Positions 25,315 through 33,184 of a stretch of DNA of 33,489 bases are shown piece by piece. The position numbers and the translations under genes are program-made. This stretch comes from Solirubrobacterales bacterium. Lineage in GTDB: Bacteria; Actinomycetota; Thermoleophilia; Solirubrobacterales; Solirubrobacteraceae. Numbering within the stretch: the stretch's first letter is position 1; the number at the start of each line of letters is the position of its first letter. Location of the stretch: assembly GCA_003137075.1 (NCBI GenBank), contig PLES01000053.1:1-33489 (forward strand), written 5' to 3'. The notes beneath the pieces are model-generated. The model was not told the origin of the DNA and made no database searches. It worked only from the letters and a program-made list of their open reading frames with translations.

Positions 25315-26094
25315 GTGTCGACCGTCACAGCGTCGGGCTATCTGGACTTCACCGAACCCGCCGGACTCAAGCCTCGTGGCACGCTGTTGGTGCTGCCGGG
25401 ACGCGGTGAGTCTGCCAGTACCTACAGCCGGTTCGGCAGCCGCATCTCGGCCGACTCGTATCGCGTCCGCGTGCTGGAGAACGTGACCGGGAGCTCGCCC
25501 GACGCGGCGCTCGATCCTGTCCAAGCTGCCCTTGCGACGGCCGTCGCCGACCTTGGAGACGACCTGATCAGGCCGCTCGTGCTGGTGGGCAGCGACGCGG
25601 CGGCGGCGGTGTTGCTAGCCGCGGTCGGCGATGCCGACCCGCAAGCTGCGTGGTGGCCGGACGCCCTCGTGCTCGCGGCGCTGCCCGGATACGGGGAGCA
25701 CGAGATCGGCGATCAGTGGGAGTCCGAACTCGACGTACGGACTCACTGCCCGGTCCATCGTGGCGTATTGAGCAACGACGAGTTGCTTGACCGCCAGAGC
25801 ATCTCCGCGGCGGTCGCCGATGAGTTGCTGGACCAGGCCTACAAGAGCCGCGCCGAGCTTCCCCAGCTGTTGTTGGTCGGGGATGCAGATCCACTTGCCG
25901 ACCGCGCGGCGCTCGCCGGCTTGGCCCGCGCCCTGCCGGCTGCGCGTCTCTCGGTCGTCCGCGGAGGCCATCACGACGTCCTCAACGATCTTCAGCACCG
26001 GTCGGTCGCGGCGGAGATCGTGAGTTTCCTGGAGGCCCTGCGGGACTCGACGCCACTCGTGCCGCTGGTGCGCGTGGAGTCGTCGGCATGGTGA
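25315..26094 (+). CDS. Alpha/beta-hydrolase-fold protein with non-canonical nucleophile elbow
   Basis: 259 aa, GTG start 2 bp after the preceding stop, so translationally coupled. Fold landmarks: strand plus oxyanion region LLVLPGRGESASTYSRFG (about 24-41), elbow region LVLVGSDAAAAVLL (88-101), an acid-loop-like LLLVGDADPLADRAAL and a histidine near the end (VRGGHHDVLND). At the elbow the usual G-x-Ser-x-G reads G92-S93-D94-A95-A96, placing aspartate at the nucleophile position and replacing the last glycine. It could be an Asp-nucleophile enzyme, use Ser93 after a shift, or be non-catalytic. Context suggests it processes a monooxygenase product. Family assignment is moderately secure. Confidence 0.75.
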   Translation: MSTVTASGYLDFTEPAGLKPRGTLLVLPGRGESASTYSRFGSRISADSYRVRVLENVTGSSPDAALDPVQAALATAVADLGDDLIRPLVLVGSDAAAAVLLAAVGDADPQAAWWPDALVLAALPGYGEHEIGDQWESELDVRTHCPVHRGVLSNDELLDRQSISAAVADELLDQAYKSRAELPQLLLVGDADPLADRAALAGLARALPAARLSVVRGGHHDVLNDLQHRSVAAEIVSFLEALRDSTPLVPLVRVESSAW

Positions 26095-26124
26095 TTGTCT
26101 GGGCGAGCATCCGAACGACCACAA

Positions 26125-26171
26125 GTGAGCGTCGCCAGCGAGGCGAGGATCAGGGCGCCTCGGTCGCTCAC
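26125..26171. terminator. Nested inverted repeat after the monooxygenase-hydrolase operon
   Basis: GTGAGCG (26125-26131) pairs with CGCTCAC (26165-26171), and inside it CGAGGCG (26139-26145) pairs with CGCCTCG (26156-26162). The result is a 14-bp interrupted stem about 30 bp after the hydrolase stop. There is no T-run. Probably an operon-end structure separating it from the LysR gene's own promoter. Confidence 0.45.
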
Positions 26172-26193
26172 GAGGCGCTGCGCGTGACCCACT

Positions 26194-26226
26194 TTGACAC
26201 TTTGTGGATCGACTTAGTAGAGTATG
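26194..26226 (+). promoter_or_regulatory. LysR-gene promoter containing the CGACTTAGTRGAG element
   Basis: TTGACA (26194-26199), an 18-bp spacer and TAGAGT (26218-26223) form a good promoter. The -10 lies inside CGACTTAGTAGAGTATG (26210-26226), whose first 13 bases match the element beside palindrome copies A and B except at one position (A for G). Predicted transcription starts only a few bases before the ATG at 26234. Confidence 0.6.
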
Positions 26227-26233
26227 GGCTGGC

Positions 26234-27118
26234 ATGAATAAGGTTCTGGATATCACGCCGCTGCGAAGCTTCGTTGCTGTGTGCGACTGCGGTGGTTTCC
26301 AGCGCGCCGCCGCCACTCTCTATCTCAGTCAAGCTGCAGTGAGCCAGCACGTTCGTCGTCTTGAGACTGCGCTCGGTCGGCCGCTTGTGCAGCGACAGGG
26401 GAGAGGTTCGACATTCACTCCCGACGGTGAAAAGCTGCTTGTGCAGGCGAGGCAGATCCTTGATGCGCACGACCATGCCTTGCTGTCGTTCAACGCCGAG
26501 GAAGTGCAAACGCTGCGGGTCGGCTCGACTGAGCACGCTGCCGATCGGTTGCTGCCACGGCTACGGCAGGCGCTGATGGAGCGCCTGCCTGACCGCGAGT
26601 TGCACTTCCGCGTCGATCGCGGCGCCCACCTTCGAGACGAACTCTCCGGGGGTCGCCTCGACATGGCGCTGCTGTTCGGGCCGGCTGACGAGTTGGAGGC
26701 GACCCCCGTCGGTACGCTCGACCTGACCTGGTACGCGTCGCCGAGCTGGACCCACGACCCAGACGTGGTCCCGATCGTCGCGTTCGACAACCCATGCGCA
26801 ATCCGGAACCGTGCGATGGAGACCCTCGAAGCTCATGGGATAGAGGCGGCCGTGACCTGCGAGGCTCCTCACCTGCTGGGGGTTCAAGCCGCAGTTCGCG
26901 CCGGGATCGGCATTGCGCTGCTGGCAACACAGGCCCCGTACCCCGAGGGGCTTGTGCCGGTCGAGAGCCTTCCCGCCGCCGAACCGATTGAACTGTTCCT
27001 CTGGGCGCGCCAGGGCTTCGACCGCGAGCTCAGCGAGGGTACCGCCCATGTGCTCAGAGGCCTGGCTGCGCCTGCACCTGAGCTGCCGCCAGCTGAACTC
27101 CTTCCGCAGGCGGCCTGA
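26234..27118 (+). CDS. LysR-family transcriptional regulator
   Basis: 294 aa from ATG 26234 (MNKVLDITPLRSFVAVCDCGGF). The upstream extension to 26204 would begin inside the promoter and is rejected. Winged HTH at about 5-64 (FQRAAATLYLSQAAVSQHVRRLETALGRPLVQRQGRGSTFTPDGEKLL), then a LysR substrate-binding domain (LRVGSTEHAADRLLP, LDMALLFGP, GVQAAVRAGIGIALLA). Its promoter shares an element with the flanks of the palindromic sites, so it is a candidate regulator of the monooxygenase/ABC genes, though a 49-bp palindrome is not a usual LysR site. Lacks a clear ribosome-binding site; probably near-leaderless. Confidence 0.92.
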   Translation: MNKVLDITPLRSFVAVCDCGGFQRAAATLYLSQAAVSQHVRRLETALGRPLVQRQGRGSTFTPDGEKLLVQARQILDAHDHALLSFNAEEVQTLRVGSTEHAADRLLPRLRQALMERLPDRELHFRVDRGAHLRDELSGGRLDMALLFGPADELEATPVGTLDLTWYASPSWTHDPDVVPIVAFDNPCAIRNRAMETLEAHGIEAAVTCEAPHLLGVQAAVRAGIGIALLATQAPYPEGLVPVESLPAAEPIELFLWARQGFDRELSEGTAHVLRGLAAPAPELPPAELLPQAA

Positions 27119-27169
27119 ACGCGGCGTCAGCCGTTGTCGTTCGCCCAGATCCGAGAGAAAATCGAAGCC

Positions 27170-27748
27170 ATGTCACAAGAAGACCTCGCTGCGCAGGACA
27201 TCACCCAAGCGGCTAACGACGCGTGGCACCGTGACATGCCCGGCGACTCGCCGGCTGACAACGGTCACGGTGGTTCGCATGACCATCTGCCGCTTTGGCA
27301 GAAACCTCTGCATCACGTCAAGGCGGGGACCTTGGACGCGAACACGGGTCAGACCAAGGGCATGAAGCGCTTTGAGGCGCTCTCCCGCAAGCACGGCGGT
27401 ACCGAGAAGATCTGGCTCGGCGAGAACCACGTCGGCCCGCAGATGAAGTCCGGTGACCATCACCACGGCGAAGCCGAGACCGGCATCTACATCGTCTCCG
27501 GGCATCCAGAGTTTGTGTTCCTGCAGGACGGTGAGGAGCGGCGGATCGAGACCGGTCCGGGCGACTACATCTTCGTGCCGCCCTATGTGCCCCACCGCGA
27601 GGAGAACCCGCACTCCCAGCCGGCCGTGGTCGTGCTTGCCCGCAGCACGCAGGAGGGGATCGTCGTCAACCTGCCGAGCCTCGACACCCCGGTCGAGATC
27701 CCGCCGGACGGCAACGCCTTCCCGGCGGACGAGTCGGCCTGCGACTAG
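27170..27748 (+). CDS. Cupin-domain protein
   Basis: 192 aa from ATG 27170. A single cupin barrel lies in the C-terminal two thirds: metal-binding block HHHGEAETGIYIVSG (cupin motif 1: His-x-His, then Glu and Gly) and motif 2 GDYIFVPPYVPHREEN with the last histidine ligand. The N-terminal about 60 residues are His/Asp-rich (DNGHGGSHDHLPLW) and could bind metal. It starts 51 bp after the LysR gene on the same strand, so it may be its co-transcribed neighbour. It could be a small dioxygenase, isomerase or sensor; the function is not determinable. Confidence 0.85.
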   Translation: MSQEDLAAQDITQAANDAWHRDMPGDSPADNGHGGSHDHLPLWQKPLHHVKAGTLDANTGQTKGMKRFEALSRKHGGTEKIWLGENHVGPQMKSGDHHHGEAETGIYIVSGHPEFVFLQDGEERRIETGPGDYIFVPPYVPHREENPHSQPAVVVLARSTQEGIVVNLPSLDTPVEIPPDGNAFPADESACD

Positions 27749-27776
27749 CTCGGACGCCGTGAGGGCGCCCGTACCG

Positions 27777-29195
27777 TCAGGGTTCCGTGTGAACGACGAC
27801 GTCGGCGATAGAGGGGATCTCTTGGCGGAGCTCTTCCTCGAGATCGCTGGCGAGCTGGTGTGCATCGTCGAGTGAGGCGCTCGCGCCGACCGAGATGGTG
27901 ATGAAGAGCACTTCGCCTTCGGGGGTGGGAAGTAGCCGCAGATTCTGGGCCGGGGTATGCGCGTAGCGCTCGACCACAGCCTTGATCAACTCCAGAGCGT
28001 TCGGGTCGGCGGCAGCCGATGGGTCGATCGCGATCGGCTGTTCGAGTGGTTCGAGATGAGTGCGGACGTCGCTGACATTGGGAAGCAAGCCGATCGCGAG
28101 CTCAACGCGCTCAGCTACCTCGTGAGCGGCCGCCAGCGAGCTGTCGGCGGGCAGTTTGAGATGCAGCGAGACGCTGTGTTGGCCGTCATGGTCAAAGATC
28201 GTGATGTCATGCGCCTCGCTGACCGTCGGTTCGCTGAGTGCGATTGCGAGCACGCGGTCGCGAAGGGTCAAACCGCGAATAGCGGGCTCGACGTGCACGA
28301 CAACGTCGGTGCCCGGTAGGACGTCCTCTACGGCGCGTTCCACCGCGTCGGCGGTGGCGTGGGCCTCGACTACGGCTTGGCCCGGTGGGATCGCGACGAC
28401 CACGTCGGCGAAATAGCGTCCGCCGGACTCGCGCAGACGCAGGCGATCAAGCTCAACCTCCGGCAGAGCAGCGATGGCCTTCAAGGCGACGGCCTGCGCG
28501 TGCGCAGGCACGGTGTCCATCAGGACCTGTGCGTTTTCGAAGATCAGGCGACCGGCTGCCGTGAAGATCAAGCCGGCGACGATCAGCGCTGAGACCGCAT
28601 CGCCGTCGTGGAAGCCGTTGTGCACCGCGATCAGGCCGATCAGAACAGCGACCGATCCACCGACGTCGCTGGCGAAGTGAAATGAGTTGGAGCGCAATGC
28701 GGCGGAGCCGTATTGGCGGGCACTGCGCCGTGCGACGAGCGCGCGGCCGACGTTGACGACGATCGCCAGGCTGATGACCGCGAATACATACCAGTGCGGT
28801 GAGAGCGAACTGTGCCCGCCGATTAGCCGCTGGATCGCTTCGATGACGACGATCAGTCCACCGCCGAGCAGGATCGACGCCTCCGCAAGTGCGGAGAGGT
28901 TCTCTGCGCGGCGGTGCCCGAAGGGGTGAGATTCGTCCGCGGGCCTTGACCCGAGCCGCACGGCGAAGAACGTAACTACCGCAGCGACCACATCCCCAGT
29001 GGACTCGATCCCGGTCGAGACCAGGCCAAGGCTCGACGTCGCCAAACCAACACCGAGCATCAGGACCATCAGCGATGAAGCGGTGATGATCGAGACGACG
29101 GTCGTACGTTGTTGGCCGGCCAGATCCCCCCGTGCTGAAGCGGGCGAGCTGTCGTGCGGAGGAGCGGGCATCGCCAGAGGGTAGGGACTCGACAC
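27777..29195 (-). CDS. Cation diffusion facilitator (CDF) metal efflux transporter with three C-terminal domains
   Basis: 472 aa, GTG 29195 (an ATG at 29171 is an alternative start). Six membrane segments lie in residues about 32-230. Metal-site motifs are E64-x3-D68 in TM2 (IESTGD, where most CDFs have Asp or His first) and H173-x3-D177 in TM5 (HFASD); the HPFGHRRAE motif is at 90-98. Exchanges cytoplasmic divalent metal (Zn, Mn, Fe or similar) for H+. After the membrane part come three similar ferredoxin-like segments, each ending in a V-V-H-x-EP or similar block (VVVHVEP, VRTHLEP, VVVHTEP), whereas typical CDFs have one. Convergent with the cupin gene. Confidence 0.9.
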   Translation of the reverse strand: MSSPYPLAMPAPPHDSSPASARGDLAGQQRTTVVSIITASSLMVLMLGVGLATSSLGLVSTGIESTGDVVAAVVTFFAVRLGSRPADESHPFGHRRAENLSALAEASILLGGGLIVVIEAIQRLIGGHSSLSPHWYVFAVISLAIVVNVGRALVARRSARQYGSAALRSNSFHFASDVGGSVAVLIGLIAVHNGFHDGDAVSALIVAGLIFTAAGRLIFENAQVLMDTVPAHAQAVALKAIAALPEVELDRLRLRESGGRYFADVVVAIPPGQAVVEAHATADAVERAVEDVLPGTDVVVHVEPAIRGLTLRDRVLAIALSEPTVSEAHDITIFDHDGQHSVSLHLKLPADSSLAAAHEVAERVELAIGLLPNVSDVRTHLEPLEQPIAIDPSAAADPNALELIKAVVERYAHTPAQNLRLLPTPEGEVLFITISVGASASLDDAHQLASDLEEELRQEIPSIADVVVHTEP

Positions 29196-29272
29196 GGCGT
29201 CATCCCAAACTGGTGGGGTCAGGTGTCCTTAGGTGACCTGGTCCCTAAAGCCGTCTTGCGATCGTGCGTGAA

Positions 29273-29284
29273 GTCGTATACGAC
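29273..29284. promoter_or_regulatory. Perfect 12-bp palindrome in the CDF/membrane-protein divergent gap
   Basis: GTCGTATACGAC is fully symmetric and lies 78 bp upstream of the CDF start and 77 bp upstream of the divergent membrane-protein start. Its size and central position suit a dimeric repressor, perhaps metal-responsive. Nothing else stands out in 29196-29361. Confidence 0.35.
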
Positions 29285-29361
29285 GCCGCCGTCCTGAAAG
29301 AGGCGTCAGGGTTGTGTTGTCCTCGCGGTGCCGGTCCGGCGAAGTGAGCGACACTTGATTG

Positions 29362-30537
29362 ATGTCCGCATCCAGTTCCAACGGCTCCGCGACCGGCAGC
29401 CGCGGAGCCGCCAAGGTGCTGGGGGCTGTGGCGGTCGTCGTGGCCGTCCTGGTCTATGCCGTTCTGAAGGATCTCTCCGGCTATCACGGCAACTGGACCG
29501 GTTTCATCCACTTCGGCGTCGACTTCGCCGCCGGTACCCACCCTCCGCACGGGGCGATCGTTCTGCACGGCGCCAACGCCGATGGCGACGACGGCCAGTT
29601 CTACTATCTGATCGCGCAGGATCCGCTTCACGCCCGCCTCGCGGGTCTTTCCGGGCAGACCTTCCGGGCGCTGCGGATCGGCTACCCGCTGCTTGTTAGC
29701 TTGGCGAGCTCGATCAGCGGAGTGTCGGTGCCCGTGGCCATGGTCGTGGTCAACTTCGTAATCGTGCTTGTGGTGACCGCTGGGTTCGCCTGGTATGCGC
29801 TGCGCCAAGGCTGGTCGCCGTGGTGGGCGCTGGTGCTCGGGCTGCTACCGGGGTTCCTGACTGCGACCCTGCACGACCTGACCGATCCGCTCTCCGTCGC
29901 GCTGGTGCTCGCCGGGCTGATCGCCTGGACGCATCAGCGGCGCTGGTTGGCGGCGACCTTGTTGATCGGTGCGGTGCTGACGCGGGAGGCCGATGTGGTC
30001 GCGCTCGTCGCGGTGTTCCTGGATCAGTTGCTGATGAGTCGGCGATCGGAGGGCGGTCCTGGCTGGATCCGTAGGTTCCTGCTCAAGATCGGTCCGATTC
30101 TGCTGCCTGCCGCCGTCTTCCTCGGGTGGCTCACGTACCTCGTCCTCCGTACCCGCGGCATGGTTCCTTTAGCGAGCAGCACCTTCCCGTTCCATACCTT
30201 CGTCGACGATGCCGACTCCGCGTTGGGACTCGCGCACTCGGGTCAAACCTACTGGGCCTTAACTTATGAGGCGATCATGGTTGCCGCCGTGATGCTGGCA
30301 TTCTGGTGCGCCGTGAGACGTCCGGATGCGCTCTCGATCGCGGCGGTGGGGTTTGTCATGGCACTATCGATCGGCTCCTTCGCGCCGATCTGGAGCGACG
30401 CCCGGGACAGCCTGCCGGTCTTGTCCCTGCTGCTGGTGCTCGGTCTCAGAGACCGGCGCCGCCTGAACCTCGCGGTGTGTGTGGCGGCGGCGCTGATGAC
30501 GCCGGTGCTTCTCGTGCTTCCGGGTGTGCTGGCATGA
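29362..30537 (+). CDS. Polytopic membrane protein, possible GT-C-type glycosyltransferase (cell-surface glycopolymer)
   Basis: 391 aa from ATG 29362. One N-terminal membrane segment (about 20-38) is followed by an extracytoplasmic loop with the motif GDDGQFYYLIAQDPLHARLAG, then about eight further hydrophobic segments. The DGQFYY...DP motif after TM1 is characteristic, from memory, of the AZOBR_p60025-like cell-surface glycopolymer proteins, which look like GT-C transferases using lipid-linked sugars. An acidic motif (LTREADVV) lies in a later loop. Divergent from the CDF gene and convergent with the ClC gene. Membrane nature is certain; the enzymatic role is tentative. Confidence 0.7.
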   Translation: MSASSSNGSATGSRGAAKVLGAVAVVVAVLVYAVLKDLSGYHGNWTGFIHFGVDFAAGTHPPHGAIVLHGANADGDDGQFYYLIAQDPLHARLAGLSGQTFRALRIGYPLLVSLASSISGVSVPVAMVVVNFVIVLVVTAGFAWYALRQGWSPWWALVLGLLPGFLTATLHDLTDPLSVALVLAGLIAWTHQRRWLAATLLIGAVLTREADVVALVAVFLDQLLMSRRSEGGPGWIRRFLLKIGPILLPAAVFLGWLTYLVLRTRGMVPLASSTFPFHTFVDDADSALGLAHSGQTYWALTYEAIMVAAVMLAFWCAVRRPDALSIAAVGFVMALSIGSFAPIWSDARDSLPVLSLLLVLGLRDRRRLNLAVCVAAALMTPVLLVLPGVLA

Positions 30538-30636
30538 AGGTCGGCAGGTTGCGCACCGTCGCTCACCTCTTCTCACCGGCGTCCGGCAGGAGCGAGACAC
30601 CCGCCCTCGCCCGGTCATCACTCCCTCTGAGAGGAC

Positions 30637-32682
30637 TCAGCCTGTGAGGACCGAGATCGGATCTTGCGAGAGCTCGGCTGGATCTCCGGGTGCGAGAAGA
30701 ACGATGTGCTGCCCGTCACGAAGGATCGTGTCGCTGCTGGACCTCGTGTGTGCGTCGGGCTCGGTAACGGCGACGACCAGGCATCCGAGGGGCCAGGAGA
30801 TCTCGTCGACTCGCCGGCCGAGCGCCGAAGAGTTTGCGCTGACGATGATCTCGACGATCTGATAGCCGTCAAGTGGGGTGCTGGATCGGTGCGCGAGTTC
30901 TGAGGGATCGTCAACGCCGAAGTCCGCCGCTACCGCGCCTTGTTCGATCGATTGTTCGGAGGACTGCACAGTTTGGGTGAGTGCGTCGAGGATGCCGTGC
31001 CGAGTGATCCAGCCCTGCACGCGCGCGCGGTCATCCGACAGCACCGGAAGGCCTGCAGGGCCGTACAGAGTGAGTTGCCGGAGCGCCTGCTCGAGCGTCT
31101 CGTCGCCGAATAGCTCCTGGGGTTGGCGGCTGTCGCTCGCGGTCACGGTTCCGGCCAGGCGCTCCCAGTCTTCGTTGGTCACGCCGGTGTGGTCTGAGTC
31201 GGCGTCCCGCGACGCGTCCAACCGGGCAGCGGCGGTGGGTCGCGGGAGGGGTTGCATGGCGTCTTTGACGGTCAGCGTTTGCAGCACGTTGGTGGTCTTA
31301 GGTCGTTCGATGTCAATTCCACGGCGCAGCAGTTTGGTGGTGTAGACGCTGCCGTAGGAGATGTACTTGGACACGGCGGCAGCGATCCCGCAGGTGAGCA
31401 TGATCGGCAGTGTGAGCCCGAAGTTGCCAGTCATCTCTGCCACGCTCGCGATCGCGGTCAATGGTGCTTGCGCGGCGGCTGCGAAGACTCCGCCCATCGC
31501 GATGACGGCGTAGAGGGCGGGTGGCCCGACCGCTGCCCCGAACAGGTTGTGGACGAGGGTGCCGAAGGCCATGCCAGCCATCGCGCCGATGAAAAGCGAT
31601 GGTGCGAATACGCCGCCGGAGCCGCCGATCGACAGCGTCAGGCTGGTTGCGAGCACTTTGCTGACCAGGAACAGAAGGATCAGGCCGACGACTACGTGCC
31701 CGTTGATCACGTTGTTCATGACCGGGTAGCCGACGCCATACATCTGCGGGACCGCCAAAAGCAGGGCTCCGAGCGCGATGCCGCCTACGGCCGGCCGAGC
31801 CCACTCAGGCCGCCCCCTCCAGAGCTCGTCAACATAGTCCTCGAGCCAGTAGAGGAAGGTCTTGAATCCGACTCCGAGCAGTCCCGCGAAGATGGCGAGC
31901 AGAGCGACCAGCAGATAGGTGGCGTCATTGGTCACCGAAAGGCCATGAGGGATAGCGGCGAAGAACGGCGCGGAGCCGAAGATCGCGCGGCTGATGATGT
32001 CCCCTGTGACCGCCGCAAGGCTCGTGGCGACGAGCGCGTCGAGTGAGAACTCGCGCAACACGATCTCAAACCCGAAGAACAGTCCGGTCAGCGGTGCGTT
32101 GAAGGTGGCCGCGATCCCGCCGGCGGCTCCACAGGCAACGAGGATCCGCAGCCGGGCTTCAGACATACGGACCAGCTGACCGAGGGTCGAGGCCAACGCC
32201 GAGCCGATCTGCACAATCGGGCCCTCACGTCCAACCGAACCCCCGACACCGATCGTGATCGCCGAGGCGACCGCTTTGACGACGGTTACCTGTGGTCTGA
32301 TCCGTCCGCCGTTCTCGGCGACGGCGAGCATCACCTCGGGGACGCCGTGGCCTCGGGCCTCGCGGGCGTAGCGGTAGATCAGCGGGCCGTAGATCAGGCC
32401 ACCGAGGACAGGAACGATGAGCACGAACCAGATTCCTAGGCCCGGCAGGTGGGAGCTGGCAGCGTGTCCCTGCTGACCGAACTGGTTATGGCCGGTGACC
32501 AGCCAGGTAGCGCCGAACACCATCTCGCGAAACAGCGCGGCGCCGAGACCGGCACCAGCGCCGACGACCAAGGCCATCACTACCAGCCCCATACGGTTCC
32601 CGCCCAGCCACGCCGACGCGATCCGCAACAGTGAAGGACGGGACGGGCTTGAGTGCGTGCTGGCCACCCGTTCAGCAGCCAT
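30637..32682 (-). CDS. ClC-family chloride channel/transporter with CBS and TrkA-C domains
   Basis: 681 aa. Membrane part about 30-450 has ClC motifs GHGVPE (111-116, in place of GSGIP), GREGP (151-155, E153 equals the gating glutamate E148 of E. coli ClC), FNAPLTGLFFGFEI (194-207) and GGSGGVFAPSLFIGA. By alignment the internal proton glutamate (E203 in E. coli) is Ile207, so Cl-/H+ exchange is doubtful and channel-like behaviour more likely. The cytoplasmic part has a CBS pair (VKDAMQPLPRP and LEQALRQLTLYGPAGLPVLSDD...GWITRHGILDAL) and a C-terminal TrkA-C-like domain (YQIVEIIVSANSSALGRRVDEI...ILRDGQHIVLLAP). ATG overlaps the MarR stop by one base (TGATG). Confidence 0.93.
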   Translation of the reverse strand: MAAERVASTHSSPSRPSLLRIASAWLGGNRMGLVVMALVVGAGAGLGAALFREMVFGATWLVTGHNQFGQQGHAASSHLPGLGIWFVLIVPVLGGLIYGPLIYRYAREARGHGVPEVMLAVAENGGRIRPQVTVVKAVASAITIGVGGSVGREGPIVQIGSALASTLGQLVRMSEARLRILVACGAAGGIAATFNAPLTGLFFGFEIVLREFSLDALVATSLAAVTGDIISRAIFGSAPFFAAIPHGLSVTNDATYLLVALLAIFAGLLGVGFKTFLYWLEDYVDELWRGRPEWARPAVGGIALGALLLAVPQMYGVGYPVMNNVINGHVVVGLILLFLVSKVLATSLTLSIGGSGGVFAPSLFIGAMAGMAFGTLVHNLFGAAVGPPALYAVIAMGGVFAAAAQAPLTAIASVAEMTGNFGLTLPIMLTCGIAAAVSKYISYGSVYTTKLLRRGIDIERPKTTNVLQTLTVKDAMQPLPRPTAAARLDASRDADSDHTGVTNEDWERLAGTVTASDSRQPQELFGDETLEQALRQLTLYGPAGLPVLSDDRARVQGWITRHGILDALTQTVQSSEQSIEQGAVAADFGVDDPSELAHRSSTPLDGYQIVEIIVSANSSALGRRVDEISWPLGCLVVAVTEPDAHTRSSSDTILRDGQHIVLLAPGDPAELSQDPISVLTG

Positions 32683-33158
32683 CAGTCAAGGTCCCAGCCG
32701 AGCGACCAGTCCTGCTCGGGCACCTCGCCCGCCGCATCCGCAAACGCCCGTAACGCTCGCACGACAGGTTCCCGGTCAGCCGCCGGCATCCGTTCCACGA
32801 TCGCCGCGATCTCAACCCGCCGCCGTCGGCTCACCTCAGCGACTAGCTCGGCGCCCGCGGCGGTCAACGAGACCCGGACTGTTCGGCGATCGTCTTGCGC
32901 GCGGCGGCGGGCAACGAGACGCTTACGCACCAGACGGTCACACATGCGAGTCGCCGTAGAGCGATCAACGCCGATAGCGGTGGCGAGATCAGCGAGGCGC
33001 TGCGGCCCACGTGACGCCAGCACGATCAAGAACCGGTACTGGGGCAGCGTCACATCCTCGGCGAGGTTCGCCAATGATCGCGCCGCGACCGCCACCAGCG
33101 CACGACTGGACCCCAACACCGCATCAACCAAATCATCCCGATTTGACCTGGCGCTCAT
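32682..33158 (-). CDS. MarR-family transcriptional regulator
   Basis: 158 aa winged-helix regulator. The HTH (LADLATAIGVDRSTATRMCDRLVRKRLVARRRAQDDRRTVRVSLTAAGAELV, about 55-106) and the DDRR wing are typical. ATG 33158 has GGAGGG just upstream on the minus strand. The stop overlaps the ClC start (TGATG), so the regulator and channel are one operon. A pair of TTGCACATA repeats lies in the divergent gap and may be its binding site. The ligand is unknown; MarR proteins usually sense small phenolics or oxidants. Confidence 0.93.
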   Translation of the reverse strand: MSARSNRDDLVDAVLGSSRALVAVAARSLANLAEDVTLPQYRFLIVLASRGPQRLADLATAIGVDRSTATRMCDRLVRKRLVARRRAQDDRRTVRVSLTAAGAELVAEVSRRRRVEIAAIVERMPAADREPVVRALRAFADAAGEVPEQDWSLGWDLD

Positions 33159-33184
33159 CCCTCCGATCCTAACCTGAAGCTTGT

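Noticed and set aside
30534-30647. 37-codon ORF starting with an ATGA overlap at the end of the membrane-protein gene
   Set aside because: The start position is attractive, but the peptide has no recognisable feature and overlaps the convergent ClC gene's 3' end; not enough support.
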